Counted from the first letter of the stretch, positions 39,069-47,831 are shown. The stretch: 64,000 nucleotides of DNA from Anianabacter salinae (GCF_019061145.1 NZ_JAHQZS010000004.1:62001-126000), one strand, 5' to 3'. Notes: generated by a model from the letters alone, not told the origin. Translations and numbers: made by a program.

Positions 39069-39887
39069 ATGGGATTTCCGGGAACCTGGATGACGATGCG
39101 CGAGCAACTCGTGTATCGCGTCGTGCCGAAATGCGCCTGCTCTACCATCGGCCAGATCATGTATTACAGCGATCACGGCGCCTTCTTCGACGGTGACATC
39201 CACGACGCCGGCGCGGGCATGCACAAATGGGCGCTGGACGAGTCCAAGGAAAAGATCACCGCGACTGTGCAGGCGCAGGAGGCGTTCGCCTTCACTTGCG
39301 TGCGCAATCCCTACACCCGCATCCTGTCGTCGTTCTTCGACAAGATCTGCGGCATCCAGCGCAACGGAAAGCGCTATCGCGGCAACCTCGTGCCGCTCTT
39401 GATCCAGAAATACGGGATCGAGGTCGGCGGCCCCGATGGCAAGGACGAGTTCGACCAGATCAAGTCGTTCCGCCGCTTCCTGCTGTTCGCGCGCGATACC
39501 ATCCGCTGGCGCCGCCCGATGGACCCCGACATTCACTGGTCGGCAATGTCGGGCCATGTCTCGACGTTCATCGTCAACGGCGGACGCTACAACCACATCT
39601 TCTTTACCGAGAAGTTCAACGAAGGGATGCAGACCATTCTCGACAGGATCGAGACGACGCACCCGGTCAAGCTGGACGAGGTTCCTCGGTTCAACGAAAG
39701 CGAGGGGCACGGCCCCAAGCGTCTGCACCCGGTCGAGGACTATTTCGACGATCTGTCGATGCATCTGGTCTACGAGATCTACAAACGCGATTTCGAGGTG
39801 TTCAAGTACGACTTCGAGAACCCGGGTAACAAGCTGCCGCTGTCAGAGGTCGATCTGGACGAGGTTCACGCCAAGCTGGGCCACTAG
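39069..39887 (+). CDS. Sulfotransferase family protein
   Basis: 272 residues. The 5'-phosphosulfate loop is PKCACST (20-26), the form used by Golgi-type carbohydrate sulfotransferases (family 2). The 3'-phosphate motif is CVRNPYTRILSSFF (R79, S87). It therefore likely moves sulfate from PAPS to a carbohydrate in the cytosol or on a lipid-linked intermediate. A GGAG site lies upstream of ATG 39069, and ATGs at 39090 and 39096 are alternatives. It is divergent from the branching glycosyltransferase, which suggests a shared glycan product. No PAPS synthesis genes are nearby. Confidence 0.85.
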   Translation: MGFPGTWMTMREQLVYRVVPKCACSTIGQIMYYSDHGAFFDGDIHDAGAGMHKWALDESKEKITATVQAQEAFAFTCVRNPYTRILSSFFDKICGIQRNGKRYRGNLVPLLIQKYGIEVGGPDGKDEFDQIKSFRRFLLFARDTIRWRRPMDPDIHWSAMSGHVSTFIVNGGRYNHIFFTEKFNEGMQTILDRIETTHPVKLDEVPRFNESEGHGPKRLHPVEDYFDDLSMHLVYEIYKRDFEVFKYDFENPGNKLPLSEVDLDEVHAKLGH

Positions 39888-39989
39888 GCGAACATGAAGT
39901 TTTGGTGACATTCTTCCGTATTTGATCCAGATCGTCCAAGGGGGGACGGTCGCCGCATACCTTGCGGGCGTCAACGATCAGAGGCGCCC

Positions 39990-40799
39990 ATGCTCGACAT
40001 GACCAGCACACCCGTCATCCACCCCGTCCTGCGCAACAGCGCCCCCCTGATCGAGGTCAGGGAACTCGACCTGTGGTACGGCGCCAAGCAGGCGTTGAAC
40101 GCGGTCGATCTGGACATCTACCCCAACGAGGTCCTCGCCTTCATCGGCCCTTCGGGATGCGGCAAGTCCACCGCGCTGAAATGCCTGAACCGGATGCACG
40201 ACCACACCCGCGACATTCGCATCTCCGGGTCCATCCGCATGGATCATGTCGATGTCTATCATCCGTCCATCGACCCACCGCTGCATCGCAGGCGGTTCGG
40301 CTGGGTCGCGCAAAAGCCCAACCCCTTTCCGTCAACGCTGTACGAAAACGTCGCCTATGGCGCGCGCATCCACGGCCTCACCCAAAGCCGCGTCGACCTG
40401 GACGCGCATGTCGAAACCTGCCTGCGCCGCGCCGGTCTGTGGGACGAGGTGAAGGACGATCTGCACATCAGGAAAGGCCCCGATCTGTCGGGCGGCCAGC
40501 AACAGCGCCTGTGCATCGCGCGGGCGCTGGCCACAATGCCCGAGGTGCTCTTGATGGACGAGCCGACGGGATCGGTCGACCCGCACGCGACGGCGATCAT
40601 CGAGGACTTGATGATCGACCTGAAGGCCGATCATTCCGTCGTCGTCATCACGCATTCGCTGATGCAGGCCCGGCGCGTCGCCGACCGGGTGGCGTATTTC
40701 CACCTCGGCCGGTTGCTGGAAATCGGCCCGACCGAGGTGATGTTTACCGCACCCGAAACGCCCGAAGCGCGTGCCTTCATCGCGGGCAAGTTCGGCTAA
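39990..40799 (+). CDS. Stand-alone PstB-like phosphate ABC transporter ATPase
   Basis: 269 residues. Walker A is GPSGCGKS (53-60), the Q-loop region WVAQKPNPFPSTLYENVAYGARIHG is diagnostic of PstB, the signature is LSGGQ (166-170) and Walker B is D190-E191. PstB normally joins PstA, PstC and PstS, none of which is near. It may serve a remote Pst system or act as a paralogue. The Walker-B region reads DEPTGSVDP rather than the common DEPCSALDP. It is monocistronic and ends 4 nt inside the convergent adenosine kinase gene. Confidence 0.85.
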   Translation: MLDMTSTPVIHPVLRNSAPLIEVRELDLWYGAKQALNAVDLDIYPNEVLAFIGPSGCGKSTALKCLNRMHDHTRDIRISGSIRMDHVDVYHPSIDPPLHRRRFGWVAQKPNPFPSTLYENVAYGARIHGLTQSRVDLDAHVETCLRRAGLWDEVKDDLHIRKGPDLSGGQQQRLCIARALATMPEVLLMDEPTGSVDPHATAIIEDLMIDLKADHSVVVITHSLMQARRVADRVAYFHLGRLLEIGPTEVMFTAPETPEARAFIAGKFG

Positions 40800-41785
40800 A
40801 GCAGGCCCTCGGCGGAGAAGATGTCGGTCATGCTGGCCTTGGGGCGTGGGCCGACATGGCCGATGACCTCGGCCGCCGCCAGAACGCCCATGCGGCCCGC
40901 CGTGGTCATGTCGCGGCCGGTGGCGACGCCGAACAGGAACCCGGCGGCGAACTGGTCGCCCGCGCCTGTGGCATCGACCGGCGTGACCATCTGCACCGGG
41001 ATCTCCACCCGCTCGCCGCCGAGGATGATGATGACCGGATCGCCCGAGCGGGTGCAGACCACCGTTTCGCAATCCGCTGCGGCCTTGGCCAGCGCCGCGT
41101 CCAGATCGTCGGTCTCGTACAGCGTCTTCCATTCGTCGCGGTTGCCGATGGTGAAATCCATCTCGTCGCGCACAAGGCGCTGGAAATCGCCCCGGTGACG
41201 GTCGCAGCAGAACGGATCGGACAGGGTGATGCCCGCCTTGCCGCCTGCCTCGCGGATCAGCCGCGCCGCCTGGGTGAAGGCGGTTTTGCCTTCGTCCTTG
41301 TCGAACAGGTAGCCTTCAAGGAACAACAGCTTGCCGCCATCGAACACCTCGGGGGCGACATCGTCCTGCCCAAGGTCCGCACCGGCGCCGAGATAGGTGT
41401 TCATCGACCGCTCACCATCAGGCGAGACGAAGATCATCGAGCGCGAGGTCGGCGCCTCGGCGGTATCGACAGGCGCGTTCGGGAACGCGGTGCCCGAGGC
41501 GTCCATGCTTTCCGCATAGAACCGGCCCAGCGCGTCGCCCTTTACCTTGCCGATGAACGCGGTCCGCAAGCCCAGCGCACCGATCCCGGCGATGGTGTTG
41601 GCGACCGACCCGCCCGGCGTCTGCGTCCGATCCGTCATCGCGGCATAGAGCACCTCGGCGCGCGGACGGTCGACAAGCTGCATGATGCCCTTTTCGATCC
41701 CCATGTGGTCGAGAAAGCTGTCGTCGGCATGGGCGATGACATCGACAATCGCGTTGCCGATGCCGATCACGTCGTAGTTGCTCAT
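40796..41785 (-). CDS. PfkB family carbohydrate kinase, probably adenosine kinase
   Basis: 329 residues of the ribokinase fold. PfkB signature 1 is around PGGSVANTIAGIGALG, and signature 2 is TPVDATGAGDQFAAGF with the catalytic Asp and anion hole. The start (YDVIGIGNAIVDV) and SRSMIFVSPDGERSMNTYLGA match bacterial adenosine kinases, which phosphorylate adenosine to AMP; other sugar kinases of the family remain possible. The start overlaps the nth stop by 4 nt. Confidence 0.88.
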   Translation of the reverse strand: MSNYDVIGIGNAIVDVIAHADDSFLDHMGIEKGIMQLVDRPRAEVLYAAMTDRTQTPGGSVANTIAGIGALGLRTAFIGKVKGDALGRFYAESMDASGTAFPNAPVDTAEAPTSRSMIFVSPDGERSMNTYLGAGADLGQDDVAPEVFDGGKLLFLEGYLFDKDEGKTAFTQAARLIREAGGKAGITLSDPFCCDRHRGDFQRLVRDEMDFTIGNRDEWKTLYETDDLDAALAKAAADCETVVCTRSGDPVIIILGGERVEIPVQMVTPVDATGAGDQFAAGFLFGVATGRDMTTAGRMGVLAAAEVIGHVGPRPKASMTDIFSAEGLL

Positions 41786-42426
41786 AGGGTCTTCTCCTCA
41801 AAGGGGCACAGATCGCGGATCAGGCAGGCCCCGCACATCGGCTTGCGCGCCTTGCAGGCGTAGCGGCCGTGCAGGATCAGCCAGTGATGCGCGTGAAGCT
41901 GGTAGTCGGCGGGGATATTGTCCTCGATGGCGCGTTCCACCACATCGACATCCTTGCCCGGCGCGATGCCGGTGCGGTTGCCGACGCGGAAGATATGGGT
42001 GTCGACCGCCTGCGCGGGCATCCGCCACCACATGTTCAGGACCACGTTGGCGGTCTTGCGGCCCACGCCCGGCAGCGATTGCAGCGCGGCACGCGAACAG
42101 GGCACCTCGCCGTCGTAATCGTCCACCAGAATGCGCGACAGCTTGATGACGTTCTTCGCCTTGTTGCGATAAAGGCCGATGGTCTTGATGTGCTCGGTCA
42201 CGCCCACTTCGCCCAAGTCCAGCATCTTCTGCGGCGTGTCGGCGATGGCGAACAGCTTGCGCGTGGCCTTGTTTACACCCGCATCAGTCGCCTGCGCCGA
42301 AAGCGCCACGGCCACCACCAGCGTATAGGCGTTCACATGCTCCAGCTCGCCCTTCGGCTCGGGTTCCGCTTCGTGAAAGCGGCGAAAGATCTCGCGGATC
42401 GTGGGATAATCGAGTTGCTTGGCCAT
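41782..42426 (-). CDS. nth: Endonuclease III
   Basis: 214 residues, a bifunctional glycosylase/AP lyase that removes oxidised pyrimidines. The helix-hairpin-helix is LQSLPGVGRKTANVVLN with catalytic K124; D142 lies in VDTHIFRV. The 4Fe-4S cluster ligands are C191, C198, C201 and C207, spaced as in E. coli Nth. ATG 42426 fits the family size. It overlaps the downstream kinase and is divergent from the Ogt-type repair gene, so two DNA-repair genes share a control region. Confidence 0.94.
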   Translation of the reverse strand: MAKQLDYPTIREIFRRFHEAEPEPKGELEHVNAYTLVVAVALSAQATDAGVNKATRKLFAIADTPQKMLDLGEVGVTEHIKTIGLYRNKAKNVIKLSRILVDDYDGEVPCSRAALQSLPGVGRKTANVVLNMWWRMPAQAVDTHIFRVGNRTGIAPGKDVDVVERAIEDNIPADYQLHAHHWLILHGRYACKARKPMCGACLIRDLCPFEEKTL

Positions 42427-42543
42427 TGCCCGTGTCTCTGCCCCAAGGCCGGTGGCTCGGCAAGCCAAACGCGGTGTTTGCGTCAAGTTCCGGGTCGCAG
42501 GAGCCACAGCGCGCGCCTATTCTGGGTCCCAAGGAGACGCCCC

Positions 42544-43380
42544 ATGACCGATCAGAGCCCCGACAGCCGCTATCACTACGCCGTCATCGGCCGCGCCATC
42601 GCGCTTATCGACGAGGGCCGCGCCCTGTCGCTCGACGATCTGGCGCGCGAGATGAACATGAGCCCGGCGCATTTCCAGCGCGTGTTCAGCCGCTGGGTGG
42701 GCGTGTCGCCCAAGCGCTACCAGCAATACCTGACGCTCGACCATGCCAAGCGGGTGCTGGAACAGCGGTTCACCACCCTGCACGCGGCGCATGAGGTGGG
42801 GCTGTCAGGCAGCGGGCGGCTGCACGACCTGTTCATCCGCTGGGAAGCGATGAGCCCTGGCGAATACGCGGGGCGGGGCGAGGGCCTGACGATCCGGTTC
42901 GGCTGGTTCGACAGCCCGTTTGGTGAGGCTTTGGCGATGGGCACCGACCGGGGGCTGTGCGGCATCGCATTCTCGGACGAGGTCGGGCGCGACGCGGCCT
43001 TTGCTGACCTTGCGGATCGCTGGCCTGCTGCACATTACACCGAGAACCCCGATACCCTGCGCGGCTGGGTCGAGGCGGCCTTTGGCGAAGCGGGCGAGAC
43101 GCAGCTTCATCTTCTGGGCGGGCCGTTCCAGATCAAGGTGTGGGAGGCGCTTTTGCGCATCCCCTCGGGGCACGTCACCACCTATTCCGAGATCGCGCAG
43201 GCGATCGGCGCGCCCAAGGCGGTGCGGGCGGTCGGAACGGCGGTCGGCCGCAACCCGGTCAGCTGGCTGATCCCCTGTCACCGGGCGCTGCGCAAGTCCG
43301 GCGCGCTGGGGGGCTACCACTGGGGCCTTCCCCGCAAACGCGCGATGCTGGCCTACGAGGCGGCGCGCACGGGCATGTGA
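42544..43380 (+). CDS. AraC-like / O6-alkylguanine-DNA alkyltransferase fusion
   Basis: 278 residues. An AraC-type helix-turn-helix covers about 10-110 (LSLDDLAREMNMSPAHFQRVFSRWVGVSPKRY). The Ogt/MGMT domain spans about 120-278, with acceptor C245 in WLIPCHRALR and GTAVGRNPVSW before it. It lacks the zinc-binding N-terminal domain of E. coli Ada, so phosphotriester sensing is not expected. It probably repairs O6-methylguanine and may regulate genes. A CAAGGAG site precedes the ATG; it is divergent from nth. Confidence 0.9.
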   Translation: MTDQSPDSRYHYAVIGRAIALIDEGRALSLDDLAREMNMSPAHFQRVFSRWVGVSPKRYQQYLTLDHAKRVLEQRFTTLHAAHEVGLSGSGRLHDLFIRWEAMSPGEYAGRGEGLTIRFGWFDSPFGEALAMGTDRGLCGIAFSDEVGRDAAFADLADRWPAAHYTENPDTLRGWVEAAFGEAGETQLHLLGGPFQIKVWEALLRIPSGHVTTYSEIAQAIGAPKAVRAVGTAVGRNPVSWLIPCHRALRKSGALGGYHWGLPRKRAMLAYEAARTGM

Positions 43381-43473
43381 TGGCAAGGAATTGCCGATGG
43401 GTGAAGGAACCCTATCGACACCGGGCACGTTGCGCCTAATGGAAACAGACAATCCTCAACGGAGCGACATGAC

Positions 43474-44142
43474 ATGATCCGCCGGACCACCCTTCTTGCC
43501 TCGGGCCTTGTCGGCCTTCTTGCGCTGACGGCCTGCACCGATCCCACGACGAACGGCAGCGTCAACGATCCCAACCGCCGCACCAAGGCGGGGACAGCCG
43601 TTGGCGCCCTGACGGGTGGTCTGCTGGGTGCGGCAATCGGTGGGCCGAACAACCGCACCGGCGGCGCCGTTGTCGGTGCCGTGGCGGGCGGCCTTGCGGG
43701 CGCGGCCATCGGCTCGGACCTTGACCGTCAGGCGGCGGAGCTGCGTCAGTCGCTCGACAACCGCGTGACCATCGTGAACGACGGCGACCAGCTGATCGTG
43801 ACGATGCCCAACGACATCCTGTTCGCCACCGACAGCGCAACGGTGTCTGCCGGGCTGCAGGGCGATCTGCGCTCGCTCGCAGACAGCTTGCAGCGGTATC
43901 CGGGGACCATCGTTGAAGTCGTGGGGCATACCGACATTGATGGCCCGGCAGCTTACAACCAAGACCTCTCCGAGCGGCGCGCCCGCGCGGTCGCCAACGT
44001 CTTGACCGCTTCTGGCGTGGGGTCGAACCGTATTCAGACATACGGAATGGGCGAGACGCAACCAGCGCCTGGCGCATCAACCCTCACAGCAGAGGGAAAG
44101 GCTCAAAGCCGCCGGGTCGAGATCTTCATCCGCCCGAACTGA
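43474..44142 (+). CDS. OmpA-family lipoprotein with glycine-zipper segment
   Basis: 222 residues. The lipobox LLALTAC puts the lipidated Cys at 21. A glycine-zipper/Gly-Ala-rich region follows (GTAVGALTGGLLGAAIGG and a second repeat, about 40-80). An OmpA peptidoglycan-binding domain covers about 105-222, with VEVVGHTDIDGPAAYNQDLSERRARAV and the final SRRVEIFIRPN. It is expected to be anchored in the outer membrane and to grip peptidoglycan, as YiaD-like proteins do. It is a single gene with a strong terminator after it. Confidence 0.9.
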   Translation: MIRRTTLLASGLVGLLALTACTDPTTNGSVNDPNRRTKAGTAVGALTGGLLGAAIGGPNNRTGGAVVGAVAGGLAGAAIGSDLDRQAAELRQSLDNRVTIVNDGDQLIVTMPNDILFATDSATVSAGLQGDLRSLADSLQRYPGTIVEVVGHTDIDGPAAYNQDLSERRARAVANVLTASGVGSNRIQTYGMGETQPAPGASTLTAEGKAQSRRVEIFIRPN

Positions 44143-44164
44143 TCTATCTGGACCATGCAGGACA

Positions 44165-44194
44165 GGGGCCGTGCATCCAGCGCGGCCCCTTTTT
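44165..44194 (+). terminator. Rho-independent terminator of the OmpA-type gene
   Basis: 10-bp stem GGGGCCGTGC/GCGCGGCCCC (one G-T pair) with loop ATCCA, followed directly by TTTTT at 44190-44194. It starts 22 bp after the stop codon. Confidence 0.88.
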
Positions 44195-44201
44195 CATGCA
44201 C

Positions 44202-44552
44202 CTATCGCTCCAGCGGGACAGCAAGGCGACCCCCGCTCCAGCCGTGCACCGTGTCACGGGCGCGCAGGTAGACGGTGGCGGTGCCCTCTGGCACCATCAC
44301 GCCGCCCAGCGAGCGGGTGAATGGCTGCTCGTCCACATGCGGATGCAGCAATTCGCGGGTGCCGACCACGGTGCCATCCTCCAACTCGACGGCCCAGGCG
44401 CCCGCGTAGTGGTCCCAGCCTTCATCGGCATGGCGGACGGAGACGTCGAAACGCCAGGTGTCGCCCTGCGCGGTTGCAGCGGCGTCCACGACAACCGCTT
44501 CTCCGGCAAGGGCGGGTGCGGCGGCACACAGCAGGATCGCAAGATACTTCAT
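44202..44552 (-). CDS. Small exported protein, function unknown
   Basis: 116 residues with a signal peptide (MKYLAILLCAAAPALA, cleavage after residue 16). The mature part is beta-rich with alternating hydrophobic strands (TWRFDVSVRHADEGWDHYAG, WAVELEDGTVVG, ATVYLRARDTVHGW) and conserved-looking Trp/His. It has no Cys after the signal and no catalytic motif I can name. It is convergent with the OmpA-type gene and lies downstream of the atp operon terminator. Confidence 0.75.
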   Translation of the reverse strand: MKYLAILLCAAAPALAGEAVVVDAAATAQGDTWRFDVSVRHADEGWDHYAGAWAVELEDGTVVGTRELLHPHVDEQPFTRSLGGVMVPEGTATVYLRARDTVHGWSGGRLAVPLER

Positions 44553-44606
44553 GCGGCGAGGTTCGCACGCGGCAGCCGGTCAACCAATTCACGATCTCGT
44601 CGAACG

Positions 44607-44632
44607 AAAAAGGCCCGGGGATGACCCGGGCC
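44607..44632 (-). terminator. Rho-independent terminator of the atp F0 operon
   Basis: On the minus strand the stem GGCCCGGG/CCCGGGCC (44612-44632, 8 bp, 5-nt loop) is followed by TTTTT (44607-44611), 27 bp past the atpF stop. It is the strongest terminator in the window. Confidence 0.9.
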
Positions 44633-44658
44633 CTGTTCTTCGTGCCGATCAGGACAAG

Positions 44659-45216
44659 TCAGTGCAGCTTGGCCTCGACCGACTGGATCGACTCGTCGAT
44701 CAGCTTGTTGGCTTCGGTGGCCGACATCTGCTTGGCGATCACGTCGCGCGCGGCGGCGATGGCCACCGACACGGCCCGGTCCCGCACATCGCGGATCGCG
44801 CTCGACTGCGCTGACGCGATCTGGTCGTCGGCGGCCTGCATCCGGCGTTCGATGGACTTTTCAAGGTCCGTCTTCGCCTGCTCGGCCGCCAGCTTGGCCT
44901 CATCCTTGGCATGGGCGACGATGCGGTCCGCCTGTTCCTGGATTTCGGCCTGCTTGCGCTCGTACGAGGCCAGCAGCGTCTGCGCTTCTTCCCGCAGGCC
45001 GCGCGCCTCGTCCAGATCCTTGCGGATGTCGTCGGCGCGCTTGTCCAGCATCGAGGTCAGGCGGCCCGGCACCTTTGCGTAGACCAGGACCCCGATGAAG
45101 ATCAGGAACGCGATCAGCACCACGAAGTCGGTGTTGCCGAGCGAAAAGAACGGGCCGGTGGCGGCCAGCGCGGGGCTGGCCACAAGCGCGGCGATCACGG
45201 TGACTGGTTTCAGCAT
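44659..45216 (-). CDS. atpF: ATP synthase F0 subunit b
   Basis: 185 residues, the peripheral stalk subunit. A signal-like start (MLKPVTVIAALVASPALAA) precedes the membrane helix NTDFVVLIAFLIFIGVLVY. A long charged coiled coil (about 55-160) runs to the F1 head. It is last gene of atpI-B-E-G-F and pairs with the related b' subunit encoded 3 bp upstream, as in photosynthetic and Rhodobacterales-type operons. Confidence 0.93.
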   Translation of the reverse strand: MLKPVTVIAALVASPALAATGPFFSLGNTDFVVLIAFLIFIGVLVYAKVPGRLTSMLDKRADDIRKDLDEARGLREEAQTLLASYERKQAEIQEQADRIVAHAKDEAKLAAEQAKTDLEKSIERRMQAADDQIASAQSSAIRDVRDRAVSVAIAAARDVIAKQMSATEANKLIDESIQSVEAKLH

Positions 45217-45219
45217 GGC

Positions 45220-45771
45220 TTACCCTTTCACCCGCGTGTCGATGGCGCTGTCGAGCGCGGCCTTGTCGGCCTTGCCCCCCATCGCTTCGACGATCTCTCC
45301 GGCAATGTCCTTGGCGACGGTCTGGACGCTGTCCATCGCGCTGTCGCGGATCTTGCCGATTTCCTTTTCCGACTCCGCGACGCGGGCGGCGATCTCGGCG
45401 TCGGCCTTGGCCGATGCCGCATCAAGATCGCCCTGCATGTCGGCCTTGGCCTCGGCGATGATCTTCTGCGCTTCCGACCGCGCGTCGGCGAGCGCCTTTT
45501 CATAGGCCTTCTCGGCCTCCTCCGCCTTGAGCTTCAGCTCTTCGGCGGCGGCAATGTCGTTGGTGATCGTGCCCTGCCGTTCGGCAAGCACCGTCGCGAT
45601 GCGGGGCAGCGCGACGCGGGTCAGCACGAAATAGATGACGACCAGCGTGACCAGAAGCCAGAAGATCTGGTTCGGGAACCAGTCGAAGCAGAGCTGCGGC
45701 ATGCCGATGGCACCGCCGGATGCGTCGACGCAGGTGCCTGCCGCTTCGATGTCGATGGGTTCAGTTGCCAT
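45220..45771 (-). CDS. atpG: ATP synthase F0 subunit b'
   Basis: 183 residues. The N-terminal periplasmic segment contains [16 protein letters not shown] and leads into one membrane helix ([17 protein letters not shown]). The remainder is an acidic coiled coil ([37 protein letters not shown] region). It forms the b/b' heterodimeric stator stalk with AtpF. The name atpG for b' (also atpX or atpF') follows alphaproteobacterial usage; it is not the gamma subunit. Confidence 0.92.
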   Translation of the reverse strand: MATEPIDIEAAGTCVDASGGAIGMPQLCFDWFPNQIFWLLVTLVVIYFVLTRVALPRIATVLAERQGTITNDIAAAEELKLKAEEAEKAYEKALADARSEAQKIIAEAKADMQGDLDAASAKADAEIAARVAESEKEIGKIRDSAMDSVQTVAKDIAGEIVEAMGGKADKAALDSAIDTRVKG

Positions 45772-45851
45772 CTTGGCCTCCGTCGAACCTTAGGTGGTCA
45801 ACAGGGCGGGACATGAATCGCCCGCCCTGCGCGTAAGGATCAGCGGTCAGC

Positions 45852-46088
45852 TTAGACTGCGAACATCAGCAGCAGCGCGACGAGGAAGGCGAAGATGCCC
45901 AGCGCTTCCGCGAATGCGATGCCGATGAAGAGAGTCGCGGTCTGTGCGCCGGCCGCCGACGGGTTGCGCAGGGCACCCGACAGGAAGTTGCCGGCAACGT
46001 GGCCCACACCGATTGCAGCTGCGCCCGAGCCGATGGCTGCGAGGCCTGCGCCGATGAACTGGCCCATTTGTGCGATATCGCCTTCCAT
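45852..46088 (-). CDS. atpE: ATP synthase F0 subunit c
   Basis: 78 residues, the rotor ring proteolipid. The hairpin of two helices has [17 protein letters not shown] in the first and the ion-binding carboxylate E61 in [12 protein letters not shown] in the second. The polar loop is RNP. E61 without a matching Na+-site triad suggests proton coupling. An 80-bp gap follows before atpG, which may help the higher expression that subunit c requires. Confidence 0.95.
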   Translation of the reverse strand: MEGDIAQMGQFIGAGLAAIGSGAAAIGVGHVAGNFLSGALRNPSAAGAQTATLFIGIAFAEALGIFAFLVALLLMFAV

Positions 46089-46142
46089 GACTGATGTCTC
46101 CTTACGATTGGAAGTGGCTGATTTGGGAATCCTGCCCGCGGA

Positions 46143-46907
46143 TCAGTGGTGCGGGTGAAGCGCGTCCTTCAGGTAAACGCATGTCAGGATGGTGAAGACG
46201 TAGGCCTGGATGAAGGCCACGAGAACCTCGAGCGCGTAGATCGCGGTGATCGCAAGGATCGGCACGAAGCTGGCCAGACCCATGGCACCGGCGAAGCCCG
46301 CGAAGACCTTGATCACGGCGTGACCGGCCATCAGGTTGCCTGCAAGTCGGATCGAGTGGCTGACGGGCCGCACGAAGTAGGAAATGATCTCGATGATGGC
46401 GAGGATCGGCCGCAGCGCCAGCGGCGCCGAAGACACCCAGAACAGCGACAGGAACCCGGCGCCGTTCTTGACGAAGCCCAGGATCGTGACGGTCAGGAAC
46501 ACCAGCATCGCCAGAACCGCCGTCACCGCGATGTGCGACGTGGTGGTAAAGGCCATCGGCAGCAGGCCCAGCATGTTGGCGAACACGATGAAGATGAACA
46601 GCGTCATGATGTAGGGGAAATACTTGACCCCGTCGCGGCCGCTCACGTCCTCGACCATCTTGTAGACAAAGCCGTAGGCCAATTCGCCCATCGACTGTGC
46701 GCGGCTGGGCACGACGTTGCGCCCGCGCGTGCCGATCACCATCAAAAGGATCGTGCAGACCACCGCGACCGCCATCCACAGCGTCACGTTGGTGGGCGTG
46801 TACCACATCACCGGGCCATCGCCGAACAGCGGCTTGACGATGAACTGATCCATCGGATGGATGGCCAGACCGCCACCTTCGCCGTGTGCTGCGTCTTCTG
46901 TCGCCAC
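46143..46907 (-). CDS. atpB: ATP synthase F0 subunit a
   Basis: 254 residues, the stator half-channel subunit, starting at GTG 46907. The essential Arg lies in [12 protein letters not shown], the later helices carry [15 protein letters not shown], and the C-terminus is HPHH. It has five to six membrane helices. It sits between atpI (3 bp away) and atpE in the F0 operon. The F1 genes are not in this window, as is usual for split alphaproteobacterial atp operons. Confidence 0.94.
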   Translation of the reverse strand: MATEDAAHGEGGGLAIHPMDQFIVKPLFGDGPVMWYTPTNVTLWMAVAVVCTILLMVIGTRGRNVVPSRAQSMGELAYGFVYKMVEDVSGRDGVKYFPYIMTLFIFIVFANMLGLLPMAFTTTSHIAVTAVLAMLVFLTVTILGFVKNGAGFLSLFWVSSAPLALRPILAIIEIISYFVRPVSHSIRLAGNLMAGHAVIKVFAGFAGAMGLASFVPILAITAIYALEVLVAFIQAYVFTILTCVYLKDALHPHH

Positions 46908-46910
46908 GTC

Positions 46911-47237
46911 TCAGTCCCTTTCTTCGGCGGGCTTGCCCGCATCGTGCGTCCGTTGCAGCTCTGCGGCGGTTCGCATCATCACCTTGACGCCTGCCGCAAA
47001 GCCCAACCCGATGAACACCACCAGGAAGATGGGCATCGTTCCCAGAAGGATGTCGAGCCCGTATCCGATGGCAAAGCCAAGTCCAAGTCCGGACACCAGC
47101 TCGATCACCATGCGCCATGCCACGTTGGCCTGGCTGTAATGTTCTTCCGAGTGGTGCTTCACGACCTTGTCGGCCTTGGCCTTCTCGATCCGCGCGGACA
47201 GAGCCTTCAATCGCTCGTCACGGGTCTCGTCGGACAT
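46911..47237 (-). CDS. atpI: ATP synthase accessory protein AtpI
   Basis: 108 residues with a charged N-terminus, two helices (WRMVIELVSGLGLGFAIGYGLDILLG and PIFLVVFIGLGFAAGVKVMM) and a charged tail. Proteins of this type assist c-ring assembly or Mg2+ supply. It is first gene of the F0 operon with a candidate promoter just upstream. Confidence 0.9.
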   Translation of the reverse strand: MSDETRDERLKALSARIEKAKADKVVKHHSEEHYSQANVAWRMVIELVSGLGLGFAIGYGLDILLGTMPIFLVVFIGLGFAAGVKVMMRTAAELQRTHDAGKPAEERD

Positions 47238-47265
47238 GGAAACGCCCCTCGTCTTGTCGCGGCGA

Positions 47266-47294
47266 ACCTATGGCGGCGCGGGGAACAGAGTCAA
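47266..47294 (-). promoter_or_regulatory. Candidate sigma-70 promoter of the atp operon
   Basis: On the minus strand TTGACT (47289-47294) and ATAGGT (47266-47271) are 17 bp apart. The predicted start is near 47259, giving a leader of about 22 nt to the atpI ATG. The -35 is close to consensus while the -10 is weak. Confidence 0.48.
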
Positions 47295-47395
47295 GCTGGC
47301 AAAGTGCGGCGAAACATCGGCGCAAGACTTTGAAATATATGTGTTTCTTAAATTCTGACGCCCGCGCATCCCTGTCGCCCGACCCGGACCCATAT

Positions 47396-47411
47396 TCAAC
47401 CGTTCGGTTGA
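47396..47411. promoter_or_regulatory. Palindrome upstream of the ArsR gene, candidate operator
   Basis: Perfect inverted repeat TCAACCG-TT-CGGTTGA, 20 bp before the start codon. ArsR/SmtB-type repressors usually bind imperfect palindromes of 12-2-12 or shorter form at their own promoter, so autoregulation is plausible. It also faces the atp operon promoter about 100 bp away. Confidence 0.5.
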
Positions 47412-47431
47412 CCTTTGCCGGGACTGGCCGC

Positions 47432-47800
47432 ATGCAAGGCAGCATGCAGCCCCATCTCGACACCGTGTTCCAGGCGCTTGCCGATCCGACCCGCCGCCGC
47501 ATCCTGTCGATGCTGCTTGAGGACGACATGGCTGTCACGGACGTGGCAGAGCCGTTCGACCAGTCGCTTGCCTCGATCTCGAAGCACCTCGTGATCCTGA
47601 CCCGCGCGGGCCTTATTTCGCAGGAAAAGCGGGGGCGCGTCAAATGGTGCAAGCTGGAGCCGGACAGCCTGCGCGCCGCGTCGGTGTGGATGCAGGGGTT
47701 CGGCCAGTTCGAACCGGTGAACCTTGACGACTTCGAGAGGTTCCTTGCTGCCGAGTTCGGCGAGGAAGACCCGGACGACGGCACACCCGCCGCCCCTTAA
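47432..47800 (+). CDS. ArsR-family winged-helix transcriptional regulator
   Basis: 122 residues. The winged helix is clear: [31 protein letters not shown], the recognition helix [25 protein letters not shown], and the wing VKWCKLEP. No CxC metal motif is visible; the single Cys in the wing is not enough for a metal site, so it probably senses something else. ATG 47432 is used, and an in-frame ATG at 47444 with AAGG upstream is an alternative. It is 31 bp before ttcA on the same strand, perhaps co-transcribed. Confidence 0.86.
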   Translation: MQGSMQPHLDTVFQALADPTRRRILSMLLEDDMAVTDVAEPFDQSLASISKHLVILTRAGLISQEKRGRVKWCKLEPDSLRAASVWMQGFGQFEPVNLDDFERFLAAEFGEEDPDDGTPAAP

Positions 47801-47831
47801 CTTCGCGCGCGCCTTCTGCCATATCCCGCCC

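Noticed and set aside
39896-39945. Pho box upstream of the stand-alone pstB
   Set aside because: No 7-bp repeats at 11-bp spacing could be found; isolated TGAC-like bases only.
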